Source: Apostichopus japonicus (lineage: Eukaryota; Echinodermata; Holothuroidea; Aspidochirotida; Stichopodidae). Taken from it: a stretch of DNA of 64,000 nucleotides. The stretch covers positions 20,238,577 through 20,302,576 of the forward strand of contig NC_092582.1 of assembly GCF_037975245.1 (NCBI RefSeq). Direction: 5' to 3'. A program made the position numbers and the translations under genes. The notes below the pieces were generated by a model. The model had not been told where the DNA came from, ran no database searches, and worked only from the letters and a program-made list of their open reading frames with translations. Shown piece after piece: positions 44,969 to 55,349 of the stretch (position 1 is the first letter of the stretch; the number at the start of each line of letters is the position of its first letter).

Positions 44969-45166
44969 ATGACGTCATGAGATTAGGAACATTTTCAGGC
45001 GAACGAACTTTTCAAGCTCGAAGAGGGTAAATTAAATCTCAATTTTCGAAGGGAAAAAAAATCAAATTTTTAACTGGCAGAATGGTTGATATATGTTCTA
45101 GAGAGCATGCTTAGATGGATCCCAAAAAGACAGGACGTTGACAATTTCGTGTCATGGCCACTTTAT

Positions 45167-48100
45167 TACTTTGTGCCTTATAACATATATATATACAAGG
45201 TAAGTAATGTATGCAACGCCCACAGTCAACTGTTGGGTTACTACCTTGTATCACTCCAGATGATAAATGTTTCAGTTTTCACAGTCAGGGATCTGTTGGA
45301 AAAGGCTGACGGTTTCATACGGTTTAACTGCAGTCCAATGTTATAGTGTGTACATGAAATGTTAAATTTATGAAACGGTTTTGAGAACTGACAACTACCT
45401 GTTTTTCGCCAGAACGACAGATGAAACTGCTGCAGGTATATGTGAGAACCACAAAATATATAAAATTGCGAGATACAACTGCATGCTGCATGACGCGAAC
45501 TCAATATGGCCTATGGGTTCTTTAAACATTGCTATAGATTTGCTACATATGGACTTCCAGACTTAGATTTTACAGGCAATGGAAGCAATTAGTTTACCAG
45601 TTCAGAGTTTGCGGTGTTTTGAGAAAGAATGGTGTGAAGCACATACGTACTGTTTAATACAATCCTGCTTCAAATAGTAGTGGAAAGGGCGATTCACACA
45701 GTCGAAGATGCATTGAGGAAAATGACAGAAGGGGGCCATGGACACCTTGCAAGGTACTATACCATTACCGTAACACCCCCCCCCCTGCACTGACACATAC
45801 ATACACACACACAGCCACAGTACAGACTCCATTACACTTAATCATGTGCAGGAAAGGTGAAACCCACATGAATCTATGGGAACCAAAGGTTTGTACAGGA
45901 CCTAGCCATTTCTTACATTGTTAGATTGGAAGACGGACGCACCTTTAAACGTCACCGAGATCACATACGTTTGCGTACATGTTCTACACTCCGAGCAGAA
46001 CAGTATATATAGGATTATATCCCACAACCAGATACCCTTACAAGTACAACTGCACGACCAATCAAAAGGCAACTTCCAGTTTCAAACATTGTCAACAAAC
46101 CAACTGAAAAACACCTGGTCAAAATGAAACGGTCCAAACGTGTTGGTAAACCGCCCAATGTATTAGATTTGTAGGGGAGTAGTTACCATCACACTGATGG
46201 GGCAGAATAAACCCTCAGGATGTATCGATGGTGAGTCAGTGTAGTCTACCCAAGAACTCGATAATGTTAACTATTAATTTGTAATCTTATATCTTAAACC
46301 TAAAATAATTATAATATGATTCAGTGCATAATTAATCTACCATTAATGTAGAAGTTAGCATTATGGGGCATTTAGGGGGGGGGGGTGAGGAATGAAGTAT
46401 TTGTTACTATGGTTATAACTTATAAGAGTAGAGCGCAACCAGTTTTAGTCGGCGATATTATATCAGAAAGACAAACATAGTGCTCTTTTACAACTTTTCC
46501 AGTAGGATGATACTTGTTTACTGTCCCATGTCTGGACTTTAATACATTTTAAGAACTAAACTGATGGACAATATAAAACTTTCATATTTTGTGAGACAGC
46601 CAGATGTGCATTGGCCTAAAAACAAATATCGTTATCGCAGTGTATTAACAGTGTAATAATTATTTATAGGAAGCGCGTAACACGTACGATTGCTAGCTAA
46701 GCTTCATATCATGCTGTTCGTGCAACAACTTATGACGAATCATTGAAAGGATGAGAACGAACGTTGTCGACGTTGTTGTGGATACGGTTCGTGACATTCC
46801 ATAGAGTGCGGTTAGGTATAGGCAATACGTATTTTATTACGCAGTTTCCAACTGTAGGCCTGTACAGGCTATAGGCTTAATTTAGCAAATTGCATCTGCC
46901 AAACTAAGTAAGTATAGCTGCATCAATAGGCCCGTAGAATGTTACTACGATTATAATCTAGTTAACGGAGCTGACTAGTATTCAAGATCAAAAGAGCACT
47001 GACAAAAACCATTCTAAAAAACAACAGTTTTTAACATTTTTTCGACACTGAAAGGGGTTGCTGCCGCTTCCCCTGCCCCCCCCCCCCGGCTACGTCTCTG
47101 TCAGCTAACACGTGGTTCGAACGAAAACAACTCAGTGAGTATATCTGATCATATATGTCCTGAACATCACGATCCTTTACAAACATTAAATCGTCGTGAA
47201 AATATCATTTGGGCTTTTGAAAATATCAATTAATTTATGAAGACTTTTAGTGCCTTGTGTTGTATTGTTCTAAATAGCCCACAAAATACGAAAAAAACAA
47301 GATGAAAACTATTAATACCGAATGTTAGTTGAATTGGCATTTGTAAACTGCACCTCTATTATTGCTGAAGGCTGTGTTTACTTGCTCTCCGCCCACCTGC
47401 CCCCCCCCCCATTATTTGACCATACAGTCTTGCGTTCAGGGCTACTAATAAAGACATAATTGTAGTATATACACATGCTGTAAATGCACCATTTGACGTC
47501 TAATTTTGTCACAGAAAGTCTTGAATCCCCCCCCCCCCACCCTCCTTCCCCAACACACACCTTAACAATCATTCAACGCCACTGCGACTTCGTATGGGTA
47601 TAATACCAGCAAGGCAACAATATTAAGCTATACAACAAATAACACACTATCACATTTGTTAAATATTTGTTCCTCATACTGCGAGGCAATTTTCGAGGGG
47701 TCGAAGATTATCGTCCTGAATATGTTATCTTTACAGGGTGTAATAATGGTAGAATAACAATCCTCAGTAGGCTTTCAACACTACGCCTCTCTCTTTTAAG
47801 CTATTTTTTCTTGAATACAAAGTGCAACAACAAACGATACCTTGTCCTCGAAATCGAACTTGTTTTTGTTACGTTATTAAAGGTATGTTATAGCGAAAAA
47901 GTATCTTATGCAGTTTATTTGTCATTTTACTGAATAACAGTTACATGTACAATGACAGCTGCATGGTTTGGGTCGCGACTCTGATACATATGCTGAGCTT
48001 GTAGGTTACCATGAACTAAACTATTCTTAAGTCGCGATTTTTTTTCCCCCAGCGCGGTAAAGGCGATCATTTGCATACCTCGCTTCTCATTGGCTGGGTC

Positions 48101-48918
48101 TTGCACTTTTGATGCTGAATTATTCAAATTGGGAATTTCTTGCTTACGCAATGTACGCGTGTGTGTGTGTTCATGTACATACATGTGCACGCAGTGCTTC
48201 GTGATTCACATACACGTACTGTATGAACTGGTGACTGTCTTAATGACAACTAAGTTAAAAGGTTTTTTCTTCGCTTTTGCGCGGACTTGTTTGTGTATCA
48301 TTTACATCCATAAGTTTGTAACAAAAGGTTTAGTGATTGTCTGAAAATCATCTGTCTTTGAATTATTGGCTAAATGAATGAAAAATATTCTAATTTCGTA
48401 GGGAATGAAAATTTGGACTCTACGTGGTTTCAACCCCTACAAGCTGGTATTGTGTTATAGTTATAACCCATTAACGGTCACTGCCTCTCTGCAGTAAGGA
48501 TGGTCATAATGGTCCCTCAGCTAAAACAAAATCCTTGAAAGCTATTATCAGAGCAAGACCAGCTTTCAACAAATGATGCGCATGTTTCTACTTAGTACAA
48601 CCAACAGGTTTTAATTCAGCATAGATCTGAGACTTGGCAAAAAATGTTTAGTATAACATTTCTCAAACCGTTGCTCTGTGCTCAAACTTTCTTGTTAAAG
48701 CCTTGATATGTTTTCAACATCATTCTCTTCAAAGGTTAACATTAACATACGGAAAATGCATCAATTCATTTTTGGTGTCAAATTGTTACGTTTATATCAT
48801 ATGGTGATATTTTGTATCATCTTCAAACTGTTTCGGTTTGATTTAACTTCTTTACAGAGGTGTGCGATGCATAGCCACAGACCCTTTACACCCGCGGCAT
48901 AACAAATCGACAAATACA
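45167..48918. other. Spacer between the inverted THAP elements
   Basis: 3.75 kb with no recognised gene. A C-run followed by GGCTACGTCTCTGTCAG at 47080-47103 looks like another MITE end. Confidence 0.45.
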
Positions 48919-49369
48919 TTAAAGTGGCCATGACACGAAAATTTCAACGTCCTTTTTTTTGGATCCATCTAAGCATGCTCTCTAAAACATATATCAACCA
49001 TTCTGCCAGTTGAAAATTTGATTTTTCCCTTCGAAAATTGAGATTTAATTTTCCCTCTTCGGGCTTGAAAAGTTCGTTCGCCTGAAAATGTTCCTAATCT
49101 CATGACGTCATGTGACGTCGTGTTATGAACACGATTTGGCTCTCGCTGATTCCTCCGAACACATATCATGCTTACAGTACGACAAAAGTACATAAATACA
49201 CAAAACAATCGATTACAAGTCGGCGCGAAATCAGATCGAAATTTCCCGTAGAATGTCAGATTTAGAACGGCAACCGAAGTTCAAAGTGATAGTGGTTCTT
49301 CACCAGGCAGTGAAATTTGGCTATAACTAGAGTGCACTTTCTCATTTTCGAAGCAGAGAGTGAAGGCGA

Positions 49370-49520
49370 TGATCATGCCAATATTGAACCGAACGTTGAG
49401 GGTGGACCTGAGGTGTTAGAACCGTATCAGTTCGAGCCTGTTAAACGAGCCGAAATTGAAGCTCCACAACATATCGAAGAAGAAACCCGTTCGGAACTAT
49501 TGCAAGGAACATACCACGTG
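49370..49520 (+). CDS. P2X7-C-like ORF, N-terminal exon, right copy
   Basis: Encodes EGDDHANIEPNVEGGPEVLE, PYQFEPVKRAEIEAPQHIEE and ETRSELLQGTYHV, donor CGTG|GTAAGA. An upstream ATG (49255, MSDLERQP) is out of frame unless an intron or indel lies between. It pairs with the exon at 49999-50179. Confidence 0.55.
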
Positions 49521-49998
49521 GTAAGAATTTATTAACGAAGCATATAAAAACAAAATCCAGTCTATTCTGTGAATGTGTTGTTGGAATTCGCGGAACTCCC
49601 TAAACCGTATTGTGCGTTGTGTTACGGTGGACTACAACCCATATGTACAGTGTGTTGGCTATGTATTCATACATGTACAGTATGGTGCTTACTACTACTA
49701 TATAGTAGTAGTACTGGTAGGGTTGGTTGCATACTGAAAGTTTGGCTCGGGGATGTAAGTTGCATTATGCAGCCATGCTAGGTAGGCTTATATGTTATTT
49801 CATACTCATTATTACTAGGCTAGTACTTTGGCCTGGAGAATTGCAAATCAATTGTCTGAAACAAAAGAATGTTTCATGGAACATGGAAGGTGTAAATTCA
49901 CAACAAATGTAACCATAACTGTACATTGTATCCCTGCTTGTTATTGTGGACATCATGGGCCAACATTAATACATTTTGAACTTTCATATTTTTTCCAG

Positions 49999-50179
49999 AC
50001 AGTACAGATACATAGCCTACTGTCAACAGGTTCAATGGTACTGGGGGTTCCTAGCAAGACATGTCAGGGTTGTGCTACCATCATGTGCAGTCCAAAGGAT
50101 CAGAAGTGAGTCTCCAGCCAATTGTCATTACACTGGATTCAAGTTGCCAGGAGAAAACTTATTGTATAGGAAGCCTTGA
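49999..50179 (+). CDS. P2X7 C-terminal (ballast)-like exon, right copy
   Basis: After acceptor TTTTTCCAG: QYRYIAYCQQVQWYWGFLAR, HVRVVLPSCAVQRIRSESP and YTGFKLPGENLLYRKP, then stop. It matches the left copy except for a few residues (for example FP changed to SP). Same interpretation; the frame is intact. Confidence 0.65.
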
Positions 50180-51584
50180 TTGAGAAATCCCTCCAGAAAC
50201 ACCTTTTCTATTATACGATTGTGTGGGATTATCAATTCGTCAGGGTTCCCCAGTGTTGATATATTGAAATTCAAGACTTTTAATTAATGATGAAATGGTT
50301 ATTTTCCAGACCCAACATCAACAATGAAAGAAAAGGCATGTTTTGAAGCATTTGGACACAAGTATTGGCGTGACCGTGATGTCATATAATATGTGCATAA
50401 GGGAACAGTCATTGACCTTTTTAGGAGCATTTACCTCCCAGACATGTTTGCTTCGTACCTTAATCTGGAAGCCAAAATATCCATATCACCAATGATATTT
50501 GGCAGAAAGTCATAATAAAGACCAATGGAGGCAGCAGAACTCTTGAATGTAAAGACTTTGTTTCTTCAGCAGCAGGTTGTTTGTTTAACAATCTTTCATC
50601 AGAAACTCAGCGGGACACCCTGTTAATGGTCTTCGATTGTTTTAATGCGTGTGATGCTGTGTTTTACGTTTCGCGTCAGTGTTGCACGTATCGTCGTGCG
50701 TGGGTAACATTGTTCCATGTGATTTGCGTTGTGCAGTGTTTCTTGGTTTAAATTACGCTTTATTCTATTTGCTTCTGGTTTATTCTAATTAATTTGTCAT
50801 AACCACGATTGATAGCGATGGACATGCATCTGTTTTTTAGGCTTAAAGCCAAAATTTCATGTAAGTCGGTTTTCTTTAAACCTCCTTTGATGTCACAAAT
50901 TACATTAGTGTAATTTAAAAATGATATTGTCTATTGAAAGTACAGTTTTACTTTTATGTCATATAATACAATGATTGTTGTTAATGTTGGTTTAGTCACA
51001 GGCTTGCTCAGATTGTCTTGAATGACTGTTTAGAACTGACATCGAATAAACTTTGTTCAATGATTTAAGATTTGAACTACGTTGTGTGAATTTTTGGCTC
51101 TGTGACTGTTTAAAATAAATCGCTATGAGATTTAAACACCCTTTGGAATATGATCTTTTAGACTACCTATTTTGACTTATCAACCCACTCCCTCCCCAAC
51201 AAAAAATTGGTTTTCCTGGAATACGAATAAAAAATTATTGCCATAACTATAACTGACCCAGCATATTCCAGAAATAAATTGGGGCACTGAGATTTTTCAC
51301 AAGAAGATGTAACCCATCACTTCTAAAGCTAACCTCATAGCTTATTACTACACAATAGGGCAATGAAGGGGGGTTAACTTAGATGATACAGTAAAATATC
51401 TTCGTCTATGGCGACTTCAATGTAGTAACGCTAATACTAGTACTACTAGTACTAGTGCTCGACCGCGCTCCCTCCAAAGGATCTCCACTTGCCCCGATCT
51501 GGTCTTCGGAGTTTTTAATGTGGATGACTTGACAGAAGAACGACTTGTTTATGTTGACCCGTTAAGCCCATTTTTTTTTATTTT

Positions 51585-51795
51585 ATAAGAAAGGAGGGGT
51601 CGTAGTCTGCTTCCGTGAAGTGTTCGCTACATACGGAGCTGTATACTGGCTGTAGGCCCAGTGAAATCGGCGCTGGTGTTCTGCACTAACTTGGTCATAA
51701 TCGCCGTGTTTTTTTTCGTTCTTCGGCCATCGATGAAGGCTGATTGCATGGGTTATGACATTACTGCAGCCCCCAACAACACAGCGGAATGGCAT
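51585..51795 (-). pseudogene. THAP-domain ORF, right copy
   Basis: ATG at 51795. MPFRCVVGGCSNVITHAISL then HRWPKNEKKHG gives the first Cys pair and the LHRWPK strand of a THAP zinc finger. The closing CSEHFTEADYDPSFL (C-x2-H-F) is present in another frame, so at least one frameshift separates the halves. A stop follows right after FLIK, so no transposase catalytic domain is attached. Confidence 0.72.
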
Positions 51796-51893
51796 TTCTC
51801 TCGGATATTTAACAACTTGTAAAAAAAACTGACGATATAGCTTATACTAGCCTACATTGGTTGTTCTCACAGTGTACGTGTGCGTGTATGTGC

Positions 51894-52650
51894 GACAAGT
51901 GGTATGTGATGAGCGATTCTGTACAGCTGCTGCTAGTTGATATTGTAATGAAGCTTATGCATATGGACCCCAGCCAATGGGAGCGAGGTATGCTTATCTT
52001 GGCACTTACCGCGCAGGGGATAACAAAACCGCCGCCTGGTGACTGACTGGGGCGCGAAGGAGAGGGGCTGCAAACAAGTGAATGTTTTACGTGCGATGTT
52101 TATTAACCATGAAATTTCAATTGGGATGAGAGAGACAAGTGGTTATGTGTGAGGATAAGATAATAAGGTTCTGTCACACACAAGCACTTGTGATCCGCCC
52201 CCCCCCCCCGCTCGCCATCAGACTTACCTTATTCCCCACAGGTCGTCTTGCATCACTATATATGTACCACTGACATTCAATTTATCATTCGGAAATGAGA
52301 AAACTCACCAATTTCACATTTCCGAGTGTAGCAAACTGGCCTTGCGAAAAGTGGTATGTGATGAGCGATTCTGTACAGCTGCTGTTAGTTGATATTGTTA
52401 TGAAGCTTATGTATGGACCCCAGAAAATAGGAGCGATGTATGCAAATCTTGGCCTTTACCGCGCAGGGGATAAAAAAAAATCGCCGCCGGGCCACGGATT
52501 GGGGCGCGAAGGAGAAGGGCTGCAAACAAGTGAATGTTTTACGTGCGATGTTTATTATCCATGAAATTTCAATTGTTTGTGAGAGTCACAAGTGTTTATG
52601 TGTGAGGAGTAGGTATTAAGGTTCTGTCACATAAAAACACTTGTTGACCG
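51894..52650 (+). repeat. ~450-bp tandem duplication upstream of the sulfotransferase fragment
   Basis: 51894-52200 and 52343-52650 share GACAAGTGGTATGTGATGAG, TGTACAGCTGCTG, CGCGCAGGGGATAA, GGGGCGCGAAGGAGA and GGTTCTGTCACA...CACTTG. Only the second copy continues into the Gal3ST-like frame. The first begins exactly where the THAP element is broken. Confidence 0.85.
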
Positions 52651-53144
52651 AAAAAGTTTATTATACAGATGAACATGTAATACAGAAGAAAATTAAAGCA
52701 ATAGAAGAAGAATTGGATCTGGTGTTAATTGCGGAGTACTTTGATGAATCCTTGCTGCTGTTAAAGAAAATGATGTGCTGGACATTCGAAGACATAATGT
52801 ATATTAAGAAAAAGCAACGTCGAAACGTGAGCCGCGAGCCTACACGTATAGAACAGGCCAATGCGATACGAAAATGGAACAAAGGGGATGTCATGCTCTA
52901 TCAACGATTCAATCGAACCTTATGGAATAAAATCAATAAATATGGGCCAAATTTTCAGAAAGATTTGAGACGCTTTAGGGAAATGAATGATGTCACAACT
53001 AAATCTTGCGTGAATACTACGTCATCAGATATCAACGGGAATTATATTCTTCAGAACCGAAGTGACCTTTGCCAAAACTTAAACAGAGATATAAGACCAT
53101 ACACGGAAATGCTTGTAAACATTGTGAACATGCGCGGGCAATAA
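52641..53144 (+). CDS. Galactose-3-O-sulfotransferase-like C-terminal fragment
   Basis: Open frame of about 167 codons ending TAA at 53144. It carries the C-terminal signature of the Gal3ST/galactosylceramide sulfotransferase family: VLIAEYFDESLLLLKKMMCW, EDIMYIKKKQRR, IRKWNKGDVMLYQRFN and LWNKINKYGPNF...RFREMN, then a Cys. Enzymes of this family are Golgi type II membrane proteins that move sulfate from PAPS to O-3 of galactose. No ATG start is visible. The PAPS-binding N-terminal half is absent, and immediately upstream lies one unit of a roughly 450-bp tandem repeat. It is either a last exon (possible acceptor TTATTATACAG just inside the frame) or a truncated copy. The frame itself is undamaged. 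Confidence 0.7.
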   Translation: MLTEKVYYTDEHVIQKKIKAIEEELDLVLIAEYFDESLLLLKKMMCWTFEDIMYIKKKQRRNVSREPTRIEQANAIRKWNKGDVMLYQRFNRTLWNKINKYGPNFQKDLRRFREMNDVTTKSCVNTTSSDINGNYILQNRSDLCQNLNRDIRPYTEMLVNIVNMRGQ

Positions 53145-53724
53145 AGATCATTTGTAACCAATTAGAAATGTTACAATGAAGATTGCCAAATTCACTACTA
53201 TTTTCAGGAAGTTTGATGAACGTTCCGATAGTCTGGCACAGAATGTATGGTAAGATGTGACTTTACAAAATGTGACAGTACAGTTAAGAGACTATATTAA
53301 ACATCAGCTAATGGATCCAGAGAAAATAATTGCGTTTTAAAGGATCTGTTTACTAGTTTAATTTACGTAATCCGAATGTCTGAGTAGAAGGAAGTGTGCT
53401 TCTGTTTATATAATACATTTATTTGCTATGAATAACTCAAGGGGAACACTAAATTGGCTTCCAACTTTACCGGTATATATCAAGTACTATATAAACATAT
53501 ATCTGGCTATACCATGGTCATTTCATACCATATCCTTAGGTCATTTCATACCATATCCTTAACCACTTGCCAGTTATCCCCCAAATTAAGTGGTGAGGTG
53601 TATCCCCGGGTGATGATAGGGACTTGGATGCCTTGAACTTTCTTCAGAATAAACTAGCAGACACGGAAGGACGAGTAAAGCGAAAAGTGATCTTTAATGT
53701 TTTCTAAATTCACAGTTACAATGT
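53145..53724. other. Downstream of the sulfotransferase fragment
   Basis: Contains a short tandem TCATTTCATACCATATCCTTA duplication (53519-53560). No gene seen. Confidence 0.5.
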
Positions 53725-53833
<109 letters not shown>

Positions 53834-53991
53834 GAGTCGGTTGGTTGGCGTCTTTCTTGGCGCAGAGTGCTCTATGTCCGGGGACAGAGCGGAATATATG
53901 TTGAGACAAGTTGAGACTAGTGGAACACTAGTAGTTGTTAATCAGAGTTTCACGCGTTGAGCGATCATCAGACAACTGACGAACGATTGTC

Positions 53992-53993
<2 letters not shown>
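53834..53993 (-). mobile_element. Short hammerhead-bearing island (possible Penelope terminal repeat or retrozyme-like unit)
   Basis: Non-repetitive 160 bp between (TA)n arrays at 53725-53829 and 53994-54210. It contains CACTAGT-type near-palindromic stretches and the hammerhead candidate. By position and ribozyme it looks like a terminal repeat of a Penelope-like or small non-autonomous hammerhead element; no coding sequence remains. Confidence 0.45.
53934..53976 (-). ncRNA. Candidate hammerhead ribozyme between two (TA)n arrays
   Basis: The minus strand reads GUUGU-CUGAUGA-U-CGC-UCAAC-GCG-U-GAA-ACUCUGAUU-A then ACAAC. Stem I (GUUGU/ACAAC) pairs perfectly, the CUGAUGA and GAA cores are exact, and helix II is only 3 bp flanked by U-U. 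It occupies a 160-bp island (53834-53993) enclosed by (TA)n arrays, with no RT sequence nearby. Confidence 0.55.
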
Positions 53994-54078
<85 letters not shown>

Positions 54079-54130
54079 TTATATATATATATATATATAT
54101 AGCCTATACACATATATATATACATACATA

Positions 54131-54210
<80 letters not shown>
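53994..54210. repeat. (TA)n microsatellite at the left edge of the right duplication copy
   Basis: TA array with CATA interruptions between the hammerhead island and the start of duplicated sequence. Confidence 0.95.
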
Positions 54211-54214
<4 letters not shown>

Positions 54215-54477
54215 AAACCGTAATGAGTTGGAAAGTTAAGGAAACAGTGAAAAAACTGAAGAATACATAGCGTTTTTAGTGTCATATACCACTTTGTTCT
54301 TTTTTTTTTCTTAAATTGGGACTTCGAAGGCGAAGAAAAGAACTTTATCACTGTAGAGACCTATGGACGTGTGTAACTTTTAGTTCTGCAGAACTCACTT
54401 CAATTAATTTGGTCTCTACCCTCCTTGTAGATGACCCAGCTGCTGTGTAAGATACAGTACTATCTTGAAATATACAT

Positions 54478-55018
54478 GGAATGGATATACATACCACGAC
54501 ACACTGGATATACGTACCACGACAAACTGGATATAAATACCACGACACACTGGATAAACATACTACGACACACTGGATATACGTACCACGACAAACTGGA
54601 TATACATACCACGACACACTGGATATACATACAACGGCACACTGGATATACGTACCACGACACACTGGGTATAAATACCACGACACACCGGATATATGAT
54701 ACCATGGCACACTGGATATACGTACCACGACACACTGGGTATAAATACCACGACACACTGGATAAACATACTACGACACACTGGATATACGTACCACGAC
54801 AAACTGGATATACATACCACGACACACTGGATATACATACAACGGCACACTGGATATACGTACCACGACACACTGGGTATAAATACCACGACACACCGGA
54901 TATATGATACCATGGCACACTGGATATACGTACCACGACACACTGGATATACATACCACGACACACTGGATATACATACCACGACACACTGGATATATAC
55001 ATACCACGACACACTGGA
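54478..55018 (-). repeat. 23-bp minisatellite, 23 units, each with a splice donor
   Basis: Units such as GATATACATACCACGACACACTG on plus; on the gene strand each reads ...TGTGTCGTG|GTATGT... Units 3-11 and 12-20 are a duplicated nine-unit block (about 208 bp). It begins at the CCP2 exon end of the duplicate gene. Copy 1 has only one and a half units. Long frames across it (for example 54460-55113) are products of the repeat. Confidence 0.93.
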
Positions 55019-55181
55019 CTGTCGGCAGACCAGGTACCGTCACTTTGACACGTTAACCGTGTCTCGCCATGCAATCGATATCCTCGTTCCGTACACGCAT
55101 AGCGGGCAACCACACCGGCTTCTCCAGTTCTATATATAATTTCACCTTTTGGAAATGGGGGGAGGAGATCACAGTCTTCAG
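55005..55181 (-). CDS. Duplicate exon 3: CCP module 2
   Basis: Acceptor TTTCTGTAG, donor CGTG|GTATGT, 177 nt. The CCP is intact (CDLLPPFPKGEI, YACTERGYRLHGE, LTCQSDGTWS, PVC). Directly past the donor on the minus strand the 23-bp minisatellite begins, and each unit repeats the exon end and donor. Four replacements and two silent changes separate it from copy 1. Confidence 0.78.
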
Positions 55182-55349
55182 CTACAGAAAGAAGTAAACA
55201 ACAATCAGTTAACCCTGATATCCCTATTATCTATCATTTTTGAGCCTGACTTGGCCACATCAGCCAGTGGGCTACTCTTTTTGTCCGATGTAGCCAGCCT
55301 ATATGATTACAGGCAAACTACTGCACACTACCAAGCGGTTTCATAAAGC

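Larger units (their letters stand above)
42239..45166. mobile_element. TTAA-type DNA element carrying THAP and P2X7-C-like ORFs, left copy
   Basis: Termini are TTAA|AGAGGCCATGACACGAAAA at 42239 and its inverse ...TTTCGTGTCATGGCCACT|TTAT ending at 45166. TTAA target sites plus a THAP domain point to the Kolobok superfamily. A THAP-encoding ORF starts at 42596 (+). A P2X7 C-terminal-like ORF in at least two exons runs in from the other end (44968 to about 44143, -). The second copy, in inverted orientation, is at 48919-51893. Confidence 0.72.
48919..51893. mobile_element. TTAA-type DNA element carrying THAP and P2X7-C-like ORFs, right inverted copy
   Basis: Starts TTAA|AGTGGCCATGACACGAAAA at 48919. 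Homology to the left copy (inverted) continues to about 51893, where it breaks off near ACATACACGCAC and a 450-bp tandem repeat begins, so the far terminus is lost. It encodes the P2X7-C-like exons on plus and THAP on minus (ATG at 51795). With the left copy it forms a large inverted repeat around a 3.75-kb spacer. Confidence 0.7.

Noticed and set aside
54460-55113. 217- and 149-codon frames of YPVCRG-like repeats
   Set aside because: Produced by translation of the 23-bp minisatellite past the CCP2 donor; all three frames stay open for the same reason. The CCP2 part is annotated separately.
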